Origin: Chloroflexota bacterium
Lineage (GTDB): Bacteria; Chloroflexota; Anaerolineae; Caldilineales; Caldilineaceae
Direction: 5' to 3'
Assembly (NCBI GenBank): GCA_018969295.1
Contig: JAGWYN010000001.1
Location: 186,001-250,000, forward strand
DNA length: 64,000 nucleotides
Under the pieces are notes generated by a model. It did not search any database. It was given only the letters and a program-made list of their open reading frames with translations, and was not told the DNA's origin. The translations under genes and the position numbers were made by a program. Within the stretch, counting starts at the first letter, position 1; each line of letters starts with the position of its first letter. This document shows positions 1-10,317 of this stretch, piece by piece.

Positions 1-628
1 GCCTGTTTTGGATCGCGGGCGGCGCTTTGCCTACACGCGAGCGTACCGCCAGCACCATCCTGGGGGGATGGGCGAGGCGTTGAGCCAGCTGTGGGTGGAG
101 GGTGTGCCCGGGTTGTGGCTGTTCGACGGGCTGCGCGGGGACAATGAAGTCAGTTGGGCGGCCCTGCGGCTGCCGCAGGCCTGTTTTGTCCTGTTGGATG
201 CCCCCGATGTCGTGCGGGTGGTGCGGCTGATGGGGCGCCAGGATCCGTTTGACCAGCTGACTGCCAGCAGCGCTGTGTCGGCGGCTGGCAGTCAACAGTG
301 GGCGGAGTGGGCGGATCCGGAGGCTGGGCTGCTGTTCAGCGCTGCGGAAGGTGCCTATTTGGCCGCTCTGGTCGAGCGTGGGGAGGTGACGGCAGCAGAG
401 CTGCGCCGCGCGCTGGCGATCGTGGTGGAGGAGAGACGCAACTACGACCCACAGGCCACACGAGCCAGCCTGGCAGCTCAGGCTCCTTTGCGCTCTCTGA
501 GGGTGGACACCGTCCAGGCAGCCCCTGACGTGGTCGCGGCCCAGATTGTGAATTTTTTACAAAGAAGGTGTACCGCCCAGCCAGAAGGGCCTGGAACGAT
601 ACACCCTGCAGACAAAAAAGAAGTGTAG
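1..628 (+). CDS. C-terminal part of an unrecognised protein (5' end outside the window)
   Basis: The reading frame is open from base 2 and ends at TAG 626-628, so the true start lies upstream and only about 208 residues are visible. I do not recognise the family. The visible part alternates hydrophobic strands and charged helices, for example a 'CFVLLDAP' strand followed by an Arg-rich helix ending 'RLMGRQDPFDQL'. This is reminiscent of the back half of a P-loop kinase or ATPase, but no Walker motif is in view. The end is hydrophilic and shows no membrane segment. It stops 4 bases before the racemase gene, so the two are probably cotranscribed. The TTG at position 8 is unlikely to be the real start, because the frame continues to the window edge. 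Confidence 0.6.
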   Translation, partial: PVLDRGRRFAYTRAYRQHHPGGMGEALSQLWVEGVPGLWLFDGLRGDNEVSWAALRLPQACFVLLDAPDVVRVVRLMGRQDPFDQLTASSAVSAAGSQQWAEWADPEAGLLFSAAEGAYLAALVERGEVTAAELRRALAIVVEERRNYDPQATRASLAAQAPLRSLRVDTVQAAPDVVAAQIVNFLQRRCTAQPEGPGTIHPADKKEV

Positions 629-632
629 GCGT

Positions 633-1718
633 ATGACCCGGATCGCTGCAATCGAAACCTTCGAATTTCGTCTGCCGATGTACGGTGAATTGCGCTGGGG
701 CAGCCAGAGCAGCATGGCGGAGGCGCGCCATGTTTTGGTGAAGGTGCGGCTGGACGACGGCAGCGAAGGGATGGCAGAAGCACCCCCGCGTCCGACGATT
801 TACGGCGAAACTGCCACCACGATCGGTGCCATTGTGCGCGAAGAATTGGTGCCACGGCTGGTCGGCCAGCCGGCGCAGAGTGCCTGGGCGCGCATGGCGG
901 CGGTGCGCAACAACCAGACGGCCAAAGGGGCGATCGACATGGCCGTACACGACGCGCTGGCCCAGTCAGAGGGCCAGACGTTGGCCGAGCGGCTGGGGGC
1001 CAGCTGGGATGCGGTGCGGGTCAGCTACATCCTTGGGATCGGGGCACGCGACGAAGTATTGGCGGAGGCCGAGCGCGTGGTGGCGCAGGGGGTGCGGGTC
1101 TTGAAGGTCAAAGTAGGTCGAGATTGGGCAGAGGATGTGGCGCGGATCCGTGATCTGCAGGAGGGCTTGGGTCCCCAGGTGATGCTCTACGCCGACGCCA
1201 ACGAGACGATGGAGCCTGCCACAGCAGCCAGCCGGCTGGCTCTGCTGGGCGAGATGGGGGTGCTCTACTGCGAAGAACCGCTGCCGGTCGAGCAGGTGCG
1301 GGCGCGTGCGGCGCTGCGCGCCCAAGGGCTGCTGCCGGTCATTGCCGACGACAGTGCTTTCAGCCAACGCGATCTGCAGCGTGAGCTCGAACTGGAGACA
1401 TTCGATATTCTCAACATCAAGACCCCGCGCACCGGCTACACAGAGTCGCTGGCCATGGCCAGCCAGGCCAGCCAGGCCGGCAAAGGGATCATGGTGGGCT
1501 CCCAGGCGGGCAGCACCCTTGGCATTGCGCGTGCGGCACTCTTTGCGGGCCGTGCGGAAGTCGAATATCCTTCTGAACTGTCATTTTTTCTCAAACTGCG
1601 CGAGGAGATCACCGATCGAGCGTTGACGATCGTCGACGGCTGGGTTTCGATCCAGGATGCGCTGGCGATCCGGGTCGACCCAGATCGTCTGCGTGAGATG
1701 GCTGTCCCGCGCAGCTGA
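633..1718 (+). CDS. Enolase-superfamily racemase/epimerase (muconate cycloisomerase or dipeptide epimerase type)
   Basis: A 361-residue cytoplasmic enzyme of the mandelate racemase/muconate-lactonizing group. An N-terminal capping domain (about residues 1-120) precedes a (beta/alpha)7 barrel. Superfamily residues are visible in order: a Lys pair in 'LKVKVG', metal ligands in 'YADANE', 'CEEPLP' and 'IADDS', and the opposing Lys in 'NIKTPR'. Members abstract the alpha-proton of a carboxylate with a divalent metal. Two Lys on opposite barrel faces fit 1,1-proton transfer, as in L-Ala-D/L-Glu epimerases or N-succinylamino acid racemases. The exact substrate cannot be read from sequence. ATG 633 follows a purine-rich stretch that includes the end of the preceding gene. 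A GH4 glycosidase gene lies 30 bp downstream. Confidence 0.85.
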   Translation: MTRIAAIETFEFRLPMYGELRWGSQSSMAEARHVLVKVRLDDGSEGMAEAPPRPTIYGETATTIGAIVREELVPRLVGQPAQSAWARMAAVRNNQTAKGAIDMAVHDALAQSEGQTLAERLGASWDAVRVSYILGIGARDEVLAEAERVVAQGVRVLKVKVGRDWAEDVARIRDLQEGLGPQVMLYADANETMEPATAASRLALLGEMGVLYCEEPLPVEQVRARAALRAQGLLPVIADDSAFSQRDLQRELELETFDILNIKTPRTGYTESLAMASQASQAGKGIMVGSQAGSTLGIARAALFAGRAEVEYPSELSFFLKLREEITDRALTIVDGWVSIQDALAIRVDPDRLREMAVPRS

Positions 1719-1748
1719 TTCCGACGACTACCAAGAAAGAGCTGGACC

Positions 1749-3134
1749 ATGACGAAAATCAGTTTTCTCGGTGCGGGCAGCACAGTCTTTGCCAAAAATT
1801 TGATCGGCGACATCCTGAGCTATCCTGAGTTGCAAGATGCCACGATCAGCCTTTTCGACATTGACCCGAATCGGCTGCGCACCTCTGAGATTGTCGCGCA
1901 CAAGATCGCCGATTTTTTTGGCATCACCCCCCACATTGAGGCGACCCTGGACCGCCGCCAGTCGCTGGCCGGCGCGGATTTTGCGATCAGCATGTTTCAG
2001 GTCGGCGGCTACAAACCTGCCACCGTCGTCGATTTTGAGATCCCCAAAAAATACGGTCTGCGCCAGACGATCGCCGACACCCTGGGGATCGGTGGGATCC
2101 TGCGTGGGCTGCGCACGATCCCGGTCTTTCTCGACATCACGCGGGAGATGGAAACGCTCTGCCCGGACGTCACCTTTTTGCAGTATGTCAACCCAATGGC
2201 GATGAACTGCTGGGCGATCGGCCGGGCCAGCAGCATCCAGACTGTCGGGCTCTGCCACAGCGTACAGGGGACGGCGGAGCAACTGGCCGCGGATATTGGT
2301 GTGCCGTTCGACGAGATCAACTATCTTTGCGCCGGCATCAACCACATGGCTTTTTACCTCAAGTTCGAGCGCAACGGCGAGAACCTCTACCCCCAGATTC
2401 GACGCGTTTTCGACGAGGGGCGTGTGCCTGACTGGAACCGGGTGCGCTACGAGCTGTTCAACCGCGTCGGCTATTTTGTCACTGAGTCGAGCGAACATTT
2501 CAGCGAATATGTGCCGTGGTTTATCAAGCGGGACCGGCCGGAGCTGCTGGAGGAGTTCCAGATCCCGCTCGACGAATATCTCCGGCGCTGTGAGGTACAG
2601 ATCACCGGTTGGGAGTTTATGCGGCGCAAACTGGAGAACCCGGAGATCGACCTGACCCAGGCGTTTGCGGCGGCGATGGCCAAGGCGGGCGTCCCCTCCG
2701 AACAGATGCCGAGGGTCGTCCACGACTTTGAGAACATCAACCAGATCGAACGCAGCCACGAGTATGGTTCGTTGATTGTGCACAGTCTTGTGACCGGACA
2801 GCCGCGTGTGATCTACGGCAACGTGCCCAACAAGGGGCTGATCGACAACCTGCCCCAAGGTTGCTGCGTGGAGGTGCCGGTGCTGGTGGACAAAAATGGT
2901 CTGCAGCCGACCCAGATCGGAGCGCTGCCGCCACATCTGGCTGCCTTGATGCGCACCAACGTCAATGTACAAGAGATGGTGGTCGAGGCAGCGCTGACCG
3001 GCAAGCGTGAGTACATCTACTATGCTGCCATGCTGGACCCGCACACTGCAGCTGAGCTGAGCCTGGACCAGATCTGGCACCTGGTTGATGACCTGATCGA
3101 GGCACACGGCAGCTGGCTGCCGACCTATCGGTGA
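1749..3134 (+). CDS. melA: Glycoside hydrolase family 4 enzyme (alpha-galactosidase/alpha-glucosidase type)
   Basis: A 461-residue NAD-dependent GH4 glycosidase of the MelA/AglB group. The N-terminus carries the Rossmann motif 'FLGAGSTVF', followed by 'FDIDPNRL' for the NAD ribose. The conserved 'QYVNPMAMNCWA' block, the 'LCHSVQGT' block with metal-binding Cys and His, and 'CAGINHMAFYL' are all present. GH4 enzymes work by oxidation at C3, elimination and re-addition, needing NAD and usually manganese. Length and these motifs are most like MelA-type alpha-galactosidases, but alpha-glucosidases and alpha-galacturonidases of the family look similar, so the symbol is tentative. No signal peptide is present, so it acts on imported sugars. 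Its stop codon overlaps the longest frame of the next gene. Confidence 0.88.
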   Translation: MTKISFLGAGSTVFAKNLIGDILSYPELQDATISLFDIDPNRLRTSEIVAHKIADFFGITPHIEATLDRRQSLAGADFAISMFQVGGYKPATVVDFEIPKKYGLRQTIADTLGIGGILRGLRTIPVFLDITREMETLCPDVTFLQYVNPMAMNCWAIGRASSIQTVGLCHSVQGTAEQLAADIGVPFDEINYLCAGINHMAFYLKFERNGENLYPQIRRVFDEGRVPDWNRVRYELFNRVGYFVTESSEHFSEYVPWFIKRDRPELLEEFQIPLDEYLRRCEVQITGWEFMRRKLENPEIDLTQAFAAAMAKAGVPSEQMPRVVHDFENINQIERSHEYGSLIVHSLVTGQPRVIYGNVPNKGLIDNLPQGCCVEVPVLVDKNGLQPTQIGALPPHLAALMRTNVNVQEMVVEAALTGKREYIYYAAMLDPHTAAELSLDQIWHLVDDLIEAHGSWLPTYR

Positions 3135-3166
3135 GAGAACCAGCAGAGATCGTCGAAGGGAGATGG

Positions 3167-4471
3167 ATGGCCTGGCGCAGGGCTTTCCGGCTGGCGGGTG
3201 TTGGCCGGGTCGTTGTATGGGGGGCGTTGCTTGGGGCGCTGGCGGGCTGCCAGCCGCAGGCCAATGTGGTGGGCTACTGGTTCTCTCGTTGGCTGGGAAC
3301 CCAGCCGCCGCCGGTCAGCGTCGCCGCTCCTGGGGCCTTGGCCGGCGCTGTCTATACCTCCGGCGGGCAGCCGATCGCAGGGGCGACGGTGCTGGTGGCT
3401 CAGCCCGACGGGGTGCCCCATGCGACACAGACCGGGCCTGACGGGAGCTACCAGCTTGCAGGGGTGCCGCCGGGCGAGTATGTCCCGGCGGCCGTGGCGC
3501 CTGGGTATGCCGAGTCGGCCTTGTCTGGCCTGCTGGGGCTGCCCAAACTGATTGTAGTCCATTCGCAAGAGACGGCGGTGGTTCCCCCTTTGGTGCTTGC
3601 CCCCTACCAGCCGGCTCCGCTGCCGGCGGATCTGGCAACAGCCGTACAACTGCGCCAGACGGGTTTTTATACAGCCGCTGCCGACTTTCCAGCCAGGGCT
3701 GCTGCCGACGTTCGGTCTTATGCCTTCGACTATGTAGGGGCGACGGTCGATACGGTGCGCCTCTATCTGCCGCGCGGACAGGCTGTCGAGCAGCGTCTGC
3801 CACTGCTGCTGATGGTCTACCCTTCGCCGGTCGACAACTGGGAGACGGTGAGTGTGGGCTTTGCAGCCGAGCATTTTGCTGTGTTGGCGATCTCACCGGT
3901 CGCCGCGCGTGGGGTGGACGCCGAAGCCCACGCCCAGGATGCACGCGTGGTGCTGGCGGCGGCACAGCAGGGGGCATTTCCAGCAGTCGACGCCAGCCGG
4001 GTATTGGCGCTGGGCGGCAGCTTCAGCAGCGCCATCCTGGCCCGTCTGCTGCGTTCTGCCGGCGGCGAATTGACGGGCTGGGTGACGGTTGGGGGATTGG
4101 CCAATGCATTCTCGGCAGCGCACGACTTTTACACAGCACGGATCACGATTCCGCCTCCATATACCTGGCTGGTTCCAGCATTGGGCCCGCCCAACCTCTA
4201 TCCGCTGGCCTTCCTGATGTACTCGCCAGTCTATGTGGCCGAGGAATTGCCGCCGACATTGGTGATCCATACCGCTGCTGATGAAATTTTGCGCATCGAA
4301 CAGGCTTATGAACTGACACAGGCCGTGCAGGCAGCGGGCATTGCGGTCACAACCCATTACTACGAAGATGCCAGCCATTACCTGGGCATCGGAGAAAATC
4401 TGACCGACGCGGGCCGGGAGATGTTCTACGCAATTGTCGAATTTGCCCGCCAAACTGGAGGAAATCCATGA
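3167..4471 (+). CDS. Lipoprotein alpha/beta hydrolase with an N-terminal carboxypeptidase-regulatory-like domain
   Basis: A 434-residue predicted lipoprotein. Its signal peptide ends in a lipobox (LAGC, about residues 24-27). A beta-sandwich of carboxypeptidase-regulatory/SdrD-B-like type follows, with Gly/Pro-rich text such as 'PIAGATVLVAQPDG', 'GSYQLAGVPPGEY'. The rest is an alpha/beta hydrolase related to dienelactone hydrolase or acyl-peptidase enzymes. The nucleophile elbow is probably 'LGGSFSS', with 'HTAADEI' and 'EDASHYLG' supplying Asp and His. The frame is open back to GTG 3131, overlapping the stop of the GH4 gene. I prefer ATG 3167 because a GAAGGGAGA ribosome site precedes it and the lipoprotein signal starts there. 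The substrate is unknown. The last bases overlap the next gene by ATGA. Confidence 0.75.
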   Translation: MAWRRAFRLAGVGRVVVWGALLGALAGCQPQANVVGYWFSRWLGTQPPPVSVAAPGALAGAVYTSGGQPIAGATVLVAQPDGVPHATQTGPDGSYQLAGVPPGEYVPAAVAPGYAESALSGLLGLPKLIVVHSQETAVVPPLVLAPYQPAPLPADLATAVQLRQTGFYTAAADFPARAAADVRSYAFDYVGATVDTVRLYLPRGQAVEQRLPLLLMVYPSPVDNWETVSVGFAAEHFAVLAISPVAARGVDAEAHAQDARVVLAAAQQGAFPAVDASRVLALGGSFSSAILARLLRSAGGELTGWVTVGGLANAFSAAHDFYTARITIPPPYTWLVPALGPPNLYPLAFLMYSPVYVAEELPPTLVIHTAADEILRIEQAYELTQAVQAAGIAVTTHYYEDASHYLGIGENLTDAGREMFYAIVEFARQTGGNP

Positions 4472-5421
4472 TGCAGCTTCACCCAGAGTGGCCGTCCGCC
4501 TACACGGCTTTGCGGCAGGGGGCCGCTGTGTGGGCGCCCTCTGCCGCAGAGCTTCTTGTCCTGACCGACGTCGAACGCAGCGATTTTTTGCAGCGAATGA
4601 CCACCAACAATATCAAGCGGCTGCGTGCGGGCAGCAGCTGCGTGACTGTTCTGACCAGCCCGACCGCCAAAATTGTGCAGGTCTTCACTGTGTTGGCTGG
4701 CAGCGACCAGCTGTGGCTGCTGCCGACAGCGGGGCAGGGGGCGGCCCTGGAACGCCACCTGCGCGGGCAGATCTTTTTTATGGACAAAGTACGGGTCAGC
4801 CGGCCTGAGCAGCCCGTGACCCGGCTGCGGGTGCTCGGGCCGCAGGCTGCAGCGGCATTGAGCCGTGTGGGCTGTCACAGTCTGCCGCAGACCGACGGCG
4901 ACTGGCTGCAAGACGGGGAGCGGATCGTGCTGTGCCAGACCGAGTATGATCTGCCTGGCTATGAACTCATCATGCCCGCCGCCGATGCAGCGTCGCTGCG
5001 CTGCCAGCTGGACGCTGTCGAACTCGACGAAGCCAACTATACAGCGCGGCGGATTGAGCTGGGCCGTCCTGCCCCAGGGGCTGAATTGACAGGAGAGTAC
5101 AGCCCGCTAGAAGCGGGATTGGCTTGGAGCTGTGCGGAAAACAAAGGCTGTTACACGGGCCAGGAGATCCTCGCCCGTCAGATGACCTACGACAAAATCA
5201 CCCGCAGCCTGGTTGGGCTGAAGCTTCAGACAAGCCAGGTGGCAGGTGCGGCTGTGTGGGCGGAGGGGCGAGAGGTTGGGCAGATCACCAGCGCTGCGTT
5301 CAGCCCACAGCTCTCTGCCCCGGTGGCGCTGGCCATCCTCAAGCGGCCCTATCATCTCCCTGGAACTGCGGTGAGCGTAGCAGGGTCCACAGCAACTGTG
5401 GCAGCCCTGCCGTTGGTCTGA
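4468..5421 (+). CDS. ygfZ: YgfZ/GcvT-like folate-binding protein
   Basis: A 317-residue member of the YgfZ (COG0354) branch of the aminomethyltransferase (GcvT) fold. The diagnostic 'KGCYTGQEILAR' segment with its Cys lies near residues 225-237, and the 'TTNNI' block typical of the N-terminal domain is at about 44-48. Members bind folate and assist iron-sulfur cluster assembly or repair; they are not part of the glycine cleavage system. It begins within the stop codon of the hydrolase gene (ATGA overlap), so translation is probably coupled. A GAGGAAATCC ribosome site lies in the end of that gene. No other gcv genes are in view, which supports YgfZ over GcvT. A strong hairpin terminator starts 31 bp after the stop. 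Confidence 0.82.
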   Translation: MMQLHPEWPSAYTALRQGAAVWAPSAAELLVLTDVERSDFLQRMTTNNIKRLRAGSSCVTVLTSPTAKIVQVFTVLAGSDQLWLLPTAGQGAALERHLRGQIFFMDKVRVSRPEQPVTRLRVLGPQAAAALSRVGCHSLPQTDGDWLQDGERIVLCQTEYDLPGYELIMPAADAASLRCQLDAVELDEANYTARRIELGRPAPGAELTGEYSPLEAGLAWSCAENKGCYTGQEILARQMTYDKITRSLVGLKLQTSQVAGAAVWAEGREVGQITSAAFSPQLSAPVALAILKRPYHLPGTAVSVAGSTATVAALPLV

Positions 5422-5452
5422 CCGAAGTGCAGGGCTCCCTGTCCGCCGAAGA

Positions 5453-5505
5453 AACTTCTCAAAAAAGTGGAGGAGCCGTCGGCTCCTCCACTTTTTTGAG
5501 AAGTT
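5453..5505. terminator. Bidirectional intrinsic terminator between convergent genes
   Basis: A perfect 25-bp inverted repeat, arms 5453-5477 and 5481-5505, with a 3-base GTC loop. The arms contain an A6 tract on the left and a T6 tract on the right, around a GC-rich core (GTGGAGGAGCC). It can form a terminator with a U-tract in either direction. It lies between the YgfZ gene (+) and the LysM-PA14 gene (-), which converge here. Confidence 0.9.
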
Positions 5506-5603
5506 GGATCTCTGGCTGCCGGCAGCAAGCGGTTCTCGCCTATAGAACCGCCCGCCGCGTTGCTGCCAGGGTCAGTTTGCCTGTCTGTGCGACAGCAGAC
5601 CGC

Positions 5604-6557
5604 CTACAGACGTGTATATTTCAAGTAAGCGACAGCTACCCCGCCCTCCTGGAAATACTCGACACGAATGGTGTGCCAGCCTGCTCCTAGCTGAATATCT
5701 CCGTAGACACTCAACGCCGGGCCGACACGCCAGGCGTCGAGCACGATCTGGTTGTTGACGTAGACCCGAATACCGTCGTCGACCGTGGCTGAAAAACGGT
5801 AGGTCCCGGCCTCCAGGTAGGAGGTCTGGTTCCATTTGACGGTGAAGTTGCTGCCCGGCATCCCACCGCCTGGCCCGTAGACTCCCCAGTCAAATGCGAT
5901 GGCGTTGTCTTGCCGCACGAAGACAGGCGCCCCTGAAAAATCACGGTTGGCGAAATACTCACCTACCCAGACCCCATATGCCGGTGGGGGAGGCGGTGGA
6001 GGCGGAGGCGGTGGGGGAGGCGGAGGCGGTGGGGGAGGCGGCGGTGGTGGAGGCGGCGGGGGAGGCGGGCTCCAGCCACCCGGAATGCACAGCTGGGTGC
6101 CTGCGGTGATATGGTTCCAGTTCCAGATGTTGTTGCACGAAGCCAGTGCATGCATGCTGACCCCATACCAGCCGGCGATCTCGCTCAGGGTTTCGCCGTG
6201 GCGGACGACATGCCAGTTGCTGCAGGCGCATCCTGCGCCGTGGTTGGGGGTGTAGCCGGGAATGCAGAGACGCTGGCCGGCATAGAGATGGTTGGGGTTC
6301 CAAATCTGGTTGGCCTGCATGAGGGCGTGGAGGCTGACCCCATAATGAGCGGCGATCCCGGAGAGAGTTTCTCCGTAACGCACCGTATGGGCACAGCGGC
6401 AGCCACCCCAGGCTGACTGTACTGTCGGCTGTGCTTCTGCTGCGGCTGGCGCTGCCAACGCCGCAGCAGGAAGCAAAGCAGCCAACAGAGCCAGCACCGA
6501 CATGAAGGCCAGCACACCACGCTGCCAGGAGCGTGGTACAGCTGGGAAAAACTTCAT
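5604..6557 (-). CDS. Secreted LysM-LysM-polyproline-PA14 protein
   Basis: A 317-residue exported protein. A signal peptide (about residues 1-37) ends in an 'AALAAPAAA' cleavage region. Two LysM peptidoglycan-binding repeats follow, at roughly 50-97 and 108-155 ('HTVRYGETLSGIAAHYGVS', 'HVVRHGETLSEIAGWYGVS'), each with paired Cys that may form disulfides. A linker of 29 consecutive prolines comes next, and the C-terminus is a PA14-like domain ('GEYFANRDFSGAPVFVRQDN', ending 'GGVAVAYLKYTR'), usually a carbohydrate-binding beta-sandwich. The layout suggests a wall-anchored protein holding a sugar-binding head away from the surface. ATG 6557 is chosen because an AGGAG site lies 8 bases upstream and the signal peptide begins there. 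No catalytic domain is seen. Confidence 0.87.
   Translation of the reverse strand: MKFFPAVPRSWQRGVLAFMSVLALLAALLPAAALAAPAAAEAQPTVQSAWGGCRCAHTVRYGETLSGIAAHYGVSLHALMQANQIWNPNHLYAGQRLCIPGYTPNHGAGCACSNWHVVRHGETLSEIAGWYGVSMHALASCNNIWNWNHITAGTQLCIPGGWSPPPPPPPPPPPPPPPPPPPPPPPPPPPPPAYGVWVGEYFANRDFSGAPVFVRQDNAIAFDWGVYGPGGGMPGSNFTVKWNQTSYLEAGTYRFSATVDDGIRVYVNNQIVLDAWRVGPALSVYGDIQLGAGWHTIRVEYFQEGGVAVAYLKYTRL
5982..6068 (-). repeat. Proline-codon tract encoding 29 consecutive prolines
   Basis: On the minus strand these 87 bases read as 29 proline codons in a row, mixing CCG, CCA, CCC and CCT in a semi-regular pattern. The tract links the LysM and PA14 domains. It appears on the plus strand as a GGCGGT/GGAGGC-like low-complexity run. 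Slippage could change its length. Translation of such a run normally depends on EF-P. Confidence 0.92.
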
Positions 6558-6711
6558 TGTGAGGACTCCTTTCCTGAACTGCAAGACGAGATACGCTGTT
6601 ATTCGGGTCTATCGATTCAAATGTTGCCAGCAGCGCGCCCTTTTGGCAGGGCCAGTGCACAAAAACAGGCGCAGCGCTGTCAAGCACAAAACCCAGGGTT
6701 GGGCCAGCGGT

Positions 6712-8118
<1,407 letters not shown>

Positions 8119-8320
8119 CGACGCTGTTATTCCTTTCAAACGCCGTGCGCAACAGCGTTGTGTTCAGCGTACCGCCACGGCCAGACGATTTGCCATGCAA
8201 ATTGCTATTCTTAATGCATATTGTAATGCATTTTGAAAAAAATTCAACCCCCAAATTTTCTTTCTCTGGGGATTCAGCGTCTGGCTGGGGGCAGCCCTGC
8301 TCTTGTCATCCCAGGGCGGT

Positions 8321-9256
8321 TCAGTAGCCGCGCGCAAAATCTACCCGGTTGTTCAACGCTGTACCTGCCAAAAAGTATTGGAGGTTGTTGAGAAAGATTG
8401 GGGCGATGTCTTCAGGATAGCTGAGCGCTGAGGTATGGCAGGTGACGATCACATTGGGCAGGCTCCAAAATGGGTGCCCAACGGGCAGTGGTTCGGTCTG
8501 GAAGACGTCGAGCACTGCGCCGCCCAACCGGCCTGCCTGCAGCGCTGCAACCAGCGCCTCTTCGTCTACCGTGCTGCCCCGCCCGACGTTGACCAGCAAG
8601 GCATGCGAGGGGAGCGCTGCCAGCACGTTGCGGTCGATCCGGTGGCGGCTGGCGGGCGTGTGGGGCAGGCTGCAGACCAGGTAGTCGCAGGCTGCTGCCA
8701 TTGTCTCTAGCCCATCGCCGTGGTAGTAGCGGTCAATGGCGGGCTCGTCGGCGCTGCTCAGCGTGTAGCCCAGCGTGCGTACGCCAAAACAACGGGCTGC
8801 CCGTGCGATCGCGGCGCCGATCGAGCCGACCCCCACCAGCCCCATAGTTTTGCCGCGCAGCCGGCCAGGCCAGGTGGTATCCCAGCGTTGCTCGCGCTGG
8901 GCCAGGTAGCGATGCCAGCCCTGCCGTTCGTGCAGGATGATGTAGCCGAGCACGTACTCGGCCATCGAGTCTCCGAAGGCTCCGCGGGCGTTGGTCAGGA
9001 GGTAATCGCGGCGCAGATCGGGGCCGAGCAGCGTCTCTACCCCGGCATAGGTAGACTGCAGCCAGCGCAGATGGGGAAGATGTGGCAGCAGCGGTCTGAC
9101 CAGTGGCGGGTCGGCCAGCACGACGACACTCTCTTTCAGCCAGGGGTTTGCCTCGGCTGCGTTTTCTGCTGCATGCAGTGTGACCCCTGCCGGCAGTTGT
9201 GGGCTCAGCAGCCGCAGATAGTCGTACGCACGGACAGACAGAATCAACCCTTCCAT
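8321..9256 (-). CDS. D-isomer-specific 2-hydroxyacid dehydrogenase
   Basis: A 311-residue NAD(P)-dependent oxidoreductase of the D-2-hydroxyacid dehydrogenase family (GhrA/glyoxylate reductase-like). The nucleotide-binding motif is 'GLVGVGSIGAAIA'. The catalytic Arg lies in 'VNVGRGSTVDE', the Glu in 'FQTEPLP' and the acid-base His in 'VTCHTSAL'. It would reduce an alpha-keto acid to a D-2-hydroxyacid or do the reverse. ATG 9256 is preferred over the upstream in-frame start, because an AGGAG site is 7 bases before it. It lies 35 bp downstream of the App1-like gene in a same-strand run that also contains a GlcD-type FAD oxidase, so the cluster may handle 2-hydroxyacids. The substrate is not determined. 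Confidence 0.85.
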   Translation of the reverse strand: MEGLILSVRAYDYLRLLSPQLPAGVTLHAAENAAEANPWLKESVVVLADPPLVRPLLPHLPHLRWLQSTYAGVETLLGPDLRRDYLLTNARGAFGDSMAEYVLGYIILHERQGWHRYLAQREQRWDTTWPGRLRGKTMGLVGVGSIGAAIARAARCFGVRTLGYTLSSADEPAIDRYYHGDGLETMAAACDYLVCSLPHTPASRHRIDRNVLAALPSHALLVNVGRGSTVDEEALVAALQAGRLGGAVLDVFQTEPLPVGHPFWSLPNVIVTCHTSALSYPEDIAPIFLNNLQYFLAGTALNNRVDFARGY

Positions 9257-9291
9257 TTTTTTCTCCTGTTTTATGGAATCACTGCGTACTC

Positions 9292-10317
9292 TCATTGCTC
9301 TTGGGCAACTGCCTGCTGTATCCCGGCCAGGGCTGCAGCGGGGATCAGTCCCAGCGCCGCAGCCTTTTCGGCTGCGGCCAGTGAATCGGCGACCCGATAC
9401 ATTGGAACTCCCTGGCTCTGGGCGGCTTTTCCCAGCTTGTCTACTCGCAGGTCGCGGTGCCGGCCGCTGACGTCACGGATGAAAATGGCGGCGATGCGGT
9501 GTGGATAGGCGGGGATCAGTTCGCTGTACAGTTCGGGGTCCTGCTGGCCGCTGTCTCCGATCAGGAGAAAAGAAAGGGCAGGGTAGGTATCCAGCAGCCA
9601 GCGGATTGGTTTGAGTTTGTTTCGGTGTGACAGGGTAGTGAACAGGTGGGCCAGTCCATAGTCGCGCAGAAACATGGGGCCTGCCGGCAGTTGCTGACGC
9701 TCCAGGAATTCGACCAGCAGGTCGTAGAAGTTCCAGGGGCTGCTTGAGACATAAAAGATTGGATTGTGTTCTTGGCCACTCATTCCCCGCTGCAGCGCCT
9801 GGTAGAGGGCTGCCACGCCGGCAAAGGGCAGGCGGGTTCGGGCGTTGCTGAAAAAAATTTCGAACACTGCCCGCAGCAGGCTGGCTGCATGGCTCTGGAT
9901 CACCGTGTCATCGATGTCGCTGACCACTGCAAAGCGGGCTGACGGCGAGGGGATCATGACCGGCGCGGTGACCTGGACCGGCGCGTTGCGTGCCGCAGGT
10001 GCGACCAGTTCCAACGGCACAGCGTGCCAGCGCAGGGACGGGTCTGCCGGCCGGGCCAGCGGCAGGCAGAGGGTAAAATAGCCTTCTTCGTCGGCGACTG
10101 TCTGCCATCGCTGTGTGCCGACGGTCGCTGCCACCGTGGCTCCGGGCACCTCGTGCGAGGTGAGACGTCGGGCCATGGCATAAAAATTTTGCCAGCGGGA
10201 ATCTCGAGCCCCGGCCGGCGGCAGCGGCTGGTTGCACAGGACGCGTCCCTTGACGAACAGCTGCTCTGCGGTCCCAAAAGAGCGATAGGGGACGATCGTG
10301 ATCCAGGGGAGCTTCAT
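9292..10317 (-). CDS. App1/DUF2183-family phosphatidate phosphatase-like protein
   Basis: A 341-residue protein with the App1 (DUF2183, HAD-like) domain in its C-terminal two thirds. The catalytic 'SDIDDTV' motif (DxDxT) lies near residue 134, 'YVSSSPWNFYD' follows, then 'HRNKLKPI' and the 'LLIGDSGQQDPELY' motif with metal-binding Asp. Yeast App1 is a magnesium-dependent phosphatidate phosphatase; bacterial members are widespread but little studied. The N-terminal part (about 1-125) looks like a small beta domain. No signal peptide or membrane segment is evident. ATG 10317 overlaps the FAD oxidase stop by four bases, so the two are translationally coupled. Confidence 0.82.
   Translation of the reverse strand: MKLPWITIVPYRSFGTAEQLFVKGRVLCNQPLPPAGARDSRWQNFYAMARRLTSHEVPGATVAATVGTQRWQTVADEEGYFTLCLPLARPADPSLRWHAVPLELVAPAARNAPVQVTAPVMIPSPSARFAVVSDIDDTVIQSHAASLLRAVFEIFFSNARTRLPFAGVAALYQALQRGMSGQEHNPIFYVSSSPWNFYDLLVEFLERQQLPAGPMFLRDYGLAHLFTTLSHRNKLKPIRWLLDTYPALSFLLIGDSGQQDPELYSELIPAYPHRIAAIFIRDVSGRHRDLRVDKLGKAAQSQGVPMYRVADSLAAAEKAAALGLIPAAALAGIQQAVAQEQ

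Noticed and set aside
1728..3107. 459-residue minus-strand frame
   Set aside because: Antisense to the GH4 gene, which carries the full set of family motifs.
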